From positions 8,522,515 to 8,586,514 of the forward strand of contig VUYV01000003.1 of NCBI GenBank assembly GCA_008711295.1: a DNA stretch of 64,000 nucleotides, given 5' to 3'. Positions 59,316 to 64,000 of this stretch are shown piece by piece. How positions within the stretch are numbered: position 1 is the first letter of the stretch; every line of letters starts with the position of its first letter. The notes under the pieces were generated by a model, which worked only from the letters and a program-made list of their open reading frames with translations, searched no databases and had not been told where the DNA came from. Made by a program: the position numbers and the translations under genes. The stretch is from Anarhynchus alexandrinus. Its lineage: Eukaryota > Chordata > Aves > Charadriiformes > Charadriidae.

Positions 59316-62300
59316 AAACTTTTCCTCTCACACCAGTCCAGCTCTTCAGTGCGGTACCCTCCCTAATGTTAGCTTGAAGCCATTAAAATGCCAACCAACA
59401 CCAGAGCAGGAAACGAAGCAAGAGGAACTAATTTCTAAACTTCACCATGAGGATTGCAGCTGCTGCCCCAGTGAGATAAGCAGGCAAAAATGGGGGAGCT
59501 CCTCACAGCCCAATCGGACCCCAGAAATCCTTCCGGAGGTATGAGAGAGGTGAAGAAAACAGGCATGCTAAAGCACTCGGGCAGAAGACCGTCTCCACCC
59601 CAAATTACTCACTTTTTAGAAACAGAGCAGCCCTCCAAGCCCCTGAACACACCTCCTCTTAAGCAACTTCACCTGCAGCTGATGGGAGCAGAAGGCTCGT
59701 CTGCTGAAGATGCCAGGACTTCATACAACCAGCACTTTAATTAAGAGCCCACTCCTGAACAGGAACATCTTGAAAGATGTCTCCTTCTCAGCTTTTGACT
59801 TGGGAGAAAGCAGGAAGAGGCAAGAGAACAGGCTGATGCTTTCTTCTCTTAACTAAACCACCTACACACGTACTTTTTCAAAATATGCCCAGTTAGGACA
59901 AGTCATGTTTGGGTTAAGGAGACTGTGGAAAGAAGTTCTCAATCCCAGAGGAAAGAAAGGCTAGGGAAAAATACTACAGCAGTGTTTTTGTTAAAGCCTG
60001 AAGAAAAACAAAACTGGATGGAGAGCAATTTGGTCCAATCCTCGATGAAACATACTCCAGCAAAATACCTGTCCATGAGAAAACCTCATGGAGCACGCAA
60101 ACATCTGGGCCATATTTTCAAGACAGCACTCATTAGAAGTTAGCTACCCAGTGCCTCCAGTTCAGCAACATCCATTATGCCTAAAACTGTGATCATTATT
60201 TTGCTGCTGTCACAGCCTTCCCTTTTTCTTTGCAGGCCACCTAAATATACTATTTCTGCTTAGAGGAAAGCATTTGACCATAGTGGCTATCAGGACCACA
60301 CAAAGTATGGCACAAAGACCCTCTGGCCATGCAGGCCAGCCTGCCAAAATTATTAAACAAATTTGGGAAAGCCGTCAAACAAAAAACGAACCGCTGTCTC
60401 ATGAAGAGCCTATAAGCACGCTTCACTTGCTGGACCTTCACTGCATACTGCAGGGTTCAAAAGCCAGACCCATGAGGCAAAGGGAGGCGTACTGGTGACA
60501 ACAGCCCAGCAACAGACCCCACCAGGGCAGAAGCAGCCCTGATGGGAGCAGGCACACGTGCAGCCTCCACCCCTGCTCATGAACAACGCGTGTCCACGCC
60601 TAACGTTGACTGCAGACACTCCCTGGGGCCATGAAGGCATTCCTCCTAGCAGTGACAACAGTAAGAACAAGGAAAAAGAGAAGGCAGTGTATAAACTGAA
60701 GTGCAAGAAAGCTCCCATTGCGAGGCAGCCCATCCATTTAGGAGACCGAGCAGACTGCAGACTGAGCGGGGGGCTTCGTCAGCTGAAAAGGGATCTTCCC
60801 CAAGTTAGAGGCAAGCGGGTGCCAGTGCCGGCAGGCTGGCGTGCAGCGTGGAGGAGAAACACGGACCCACACTGCCCGTCACCGCAAGCCAAATGGCTCC
60901 ACCGTTCCCACTCCTCTCCACAGGGATGAAGGGTGCACCGGGGACATTACAGGTCCAGCACCCAGCTACCCCTCACACGCTTGGGCACCTCAACGCTACA
61001 GGTAAATCTGGAGCTGCTTGTGATAGACTCTTTTTTTTTTTTTTCCTTTAGCTGCATCAGGACAGTATTTCAGATCTGATTTGCTGTCTAGACACAGCAT
61101 GCTACCACGCGGTGCAACTGAAGAAGACTGAGAGCACCAGAGTGTGGAAAACAGACTGGCCCAAGCTGTTTCTTTTTCTTTCTTTAAAAACCAATACATT
61201 GTGCAGTCTACATCAACATCCACACGAAAAATGCTCAATCTCTCCTGCACCTCAGAAGCTGGCTGCCGAAAAAAATCCAGAATGCAATTAAAAACATGGA
61301 TTCTGTTAAGTTTCACTTCCCTCTGCAATTTTATAATCGTCTCATCCATCAATTTTGAAAGAATATTAATACTGGCATCAGCTGGCTCTTCACCTCTTCT
61401 GCTGAGCCAGCTTTTTCGAAGCCCTGTCCCTGCCGCTCAGCATCCGACCACAGATGCTGTGAGGAAGAGGAGAGGGGGAGGCAGAACCGGGGGTGGAAAG
61501 AGGCCAGAGAGGCACAACCAGCACGGGGGCCACCCCACAGAGGAGCTACATCTGTCCCCGGGGAGCTACGGCAACTTACGGTGCCTGAAGATCTGCCCAA
61601 ATACGCTTACCTCAAAAGAAAAACACACACACAAATAGAGAAAAAGATTGTGTCAGGGATTAACTGAAGCCAACACACAACCCCTGCTGCAAACTCAGAC
61701 CAAATCCGAGGCACACAGGCTCACTGCCACCTTCCAAGCCGGAGACAGCCAGGCCCGTGACGTGCAATCTTTTTTTGATTTGCAAAACCATTTTGATTTT
61801 TTTTTTTTGGCTAATCTCTCCATTAGTACAAGTCATTTCTCTCAGTTACCTTTCACAGACCAGACAATGTCCTTGGCCCCCAAGTACCCACAGACCAAAG
61901 CTGAAAACTAGTCCAATGCTCCTTTTAGTAGTTCTCTTCTTTTTGAATATGTGAAGTTCAGTACTCAAATATGGATTTATTCACACGCAGCAGTAACGCA
62001 GTGAGAATTGGTTGGTGCAGGTTTTTAGCATCTGGCTTATTAATTATTTTGTAAAGGTGTACAAGTCGGTGAGTCATCCAAAACTTTTGAAGACACACTG
62101 TTCTGTCATTATTTTATGCACCTAGTTTGACATGGTTTATATCTATCATGGCCATGATTTGTATCACAAACTCCCAAGAACACGTCTGACTTTAAAATCA
62201 TTCTCATCCCGACTGCTTCATTGCAGGTCAGCCCAGTCTGTTCCAAGAAAAGATTTTGTTGGCAACTGTGTTTTCTTTGCTGGTATCATCCACTTTTCCT

Positions 62301-64000
62301 CATCTAGTTTAATGAAACAAAAAAAAGCCCAAAGTACTTAAAGAAAGCCAATTGTTACGATCATTTGAGCATAATCAGAAATTTCGGATTCCTCCTCTCT
62401 TACTGCAGCATGAGGTTTATACTAACCGCCCTCCCCTCCTCCCAATAAAGCTGTAGGAAGAAATTCACTGTAAATTGGTTAGGAGACTGACACTCAGGCC
62501 AAAAGCATCCATTTGATGCTGGGACTACAGACATCACCTCTTTGGGAAGCAACTGAGTTGCACCAACTTGCATTTCAGGCTGGAAGCCCCTAAAACCTGC
62601 ACACTCTTGCCTGCACTATCATGTCTCTATTCGTTCCCAGGAAACAAAAAAGCAGGATCACTCTTTATGAACTGATGTAATTTCAGTCTCATATTCAACC
62701 CCATAAAATGGCACGTCCACTTAGGCTTAATTGTAGAAGGTAGGTGGGATCAACGCAACACCGAGAAACAGGGCAGAATGCAGCATATTCTTTAGGTGTA
62801 AACTGTTTTTATGCAGTTGGCCTAATGCAGTCGTTTACCCATTGCATGATCTCAGAGGATGCCCACAGTAATGGCTCTAGACAGCAAGTCTAGAGCCTAA
62901 AAGTAAGGAATATGAATCCCCTAAAATGCTTTATTCAAAGGTATTGGGCTGGTCTTTATCCACCCCTACCAGGGTATCTAGATCTGCGACCTCTGAAAAA
63001 TTTTAGGTGGCACTGGTGGTAACAAAAGATGGGTGCAGGCTAGAGTGATGGTACCAGAAAGCAAGGGGAGAAGCAGGTGGCATTTGCTAGGGACGCACAG
63101 GGAGAGAGGAGAAGGATAGGAAGCTGGGGAGGGTGAGTTTAAGGGGATGAGAAACTAGGCTGCCACAGAGGGAAGAGTAGGATGGACACAAGCAAGTCAG
63201 AGAGGACTCAGGCAGCACCGGAGCTCAGCCCACCCCATCCTTAAATGGGATCTGAGGGTATCCTGGCTCTGGGCTATGAAACCCCTCAACACAGCAGCAA
63301 ATGACCTGCTGAGCGTGTCACCCCGCTCTGGTGACTACCACCAACCACAGCCAAACAGTGCTCCAAAGCAGGCCGTTACCTCATGGGTCAGAAATCAATG
63401 CTACAGCCCAATGGTCTACACCCTCTGGATGACCCAGGTCACTGCAGTTTCATGGGACAAGACTAATTTTTATTTTTCTCTCCCTTTTCCCCTTGTACAG
63501 CTAGAAAATTACATTAAAACCCAGCTGTGTTAAATTTTTAATACAAAGACTGCAAACTTGAGCATTCCGAAATGAAGAGGTACCATAATGAAGACTGTTG
63601 ATACAGCCTCCATCCAGCTCCTGTATACATCTGCACTGATTCTGTCTCTAATAATTGTCATAAATCATTTGTGTCCTGGAAATCAACTGCTTTGGGAAAA
63701 AGAGAGGGTTGTGTGATAAAAGTGACAGCTGCCTCACTCAGAGGAGGCCAGAAAGATCAATGAGGCAACACAGGAAGAAAAAAAGAGAGAGCCACCTTGC
63801 TTGGGGAAGCTGGACATACCACCTGCAGGCAGGAATTACCTCTTTCTTGGCTCCACAGTCTTTGTAAGATGCTCAGCAAGTCCCTGAAACCAGTTTTTCC
63901 TCAGGTGACCCCTAACAGGGCAGTCCCCACCCTCCACAAAGCCAAGACACCTAGGGCTAACCTGCCAGAGCGCAGAGACTTAACAGTTGAGGTCACTCGT

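Larger units (their letters stand above)
56433..64000. other. Noncoding DNA, probable RNF152 intron or upstream flank
   Basis: No coding exon is recognised. It contains an 11-bp triplication (57851-57884), a loosely repeated 'tggatggac' region (about 58240-58375), a CpG-rich patch (58857-59315), a T-run at 61031-61044 and two donor-like GTAAG sites on the minus strand near 61579 and 61610. From 63000 to 63200 the plus strand is purine-rich. Confidence 0.45.

Overview
This is a vertebrate nuclear window, almost certainly from a bird. The evidence is one intact vertebrate gene (RNF152), a CR1 3' tail of the avian type near 5.2 kb, two avian-type endogenous-retrovirus solo LTRs, long introns or intergenic DNA without other genes, and CpG depletion outside a few patches. 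I see no bacterial operon, phage, CRISPR array, tRNA or rRNA gene. Most short open frames here are chance frames, many with non-ATG starts.

Layout: 1-5194 is single-copy noncoding DNA with no gene I recognise, followed by a CR1 fragment (about 5195-5265). From 5414 to 19394 the assembly is locally duplicated around two gaps (221 N at 8655-8875 and one N at 15701). Contig A ends at 8654, contig B occupies 8876-15700 and contig C starts at 15702. B repeats A's last 3.24 kb and C's first 3.7 kb. A's last 101 bases equal C's first 101 bases, so B is wholly redundant and is best read as an unmerged alternative haplotype. The real locus is then about 7.1 kb shorter. 19395-25297 is unremarkable noncoding DNA with an A-run and a G-quadruplex motif.

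The only gene with solid support is RNF152 on the minus strand (CDS 29134-29745, 203 codons in one exon). Its protein is a RING E3 ubiquitin ligase anchored in the lysosomal membrane by a C-terminal helix, known in mammals to restrain mTORC1 through RagA. A strong 3' splice site places the start of the coding exon at 30022. The 277-nt leader between this site and the ATG carries a 33/41-bp minisatellite and no upstream ATG. The 3' UTR runs leftwards into AT-rich DNA; its end is not resolved. A CpG-rich patch lies at 26490-26790, in or just beyond it.

Everything to the right (30023-64000) is probably RNF152 intron 1 or upstream DNA. It holds an ancient MIR-like SINE (about 35690-35845), a minus-strand LTR (about 41982-42573), a plus-strand LTR with a candidate 5-bp target duplication (55882-56432), a G-quadruplex motif at 51419-51441, an ORF-dense segment at 51.6-52.1 kb and a CpG-rich patch at 58.86-59.32 kb. 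I found no convincing undescribed biological system. The points most worth checking are the haplotig artefact, the RNF152 leader minisatellite, the two CpG-rich patches and the MIR remnant.
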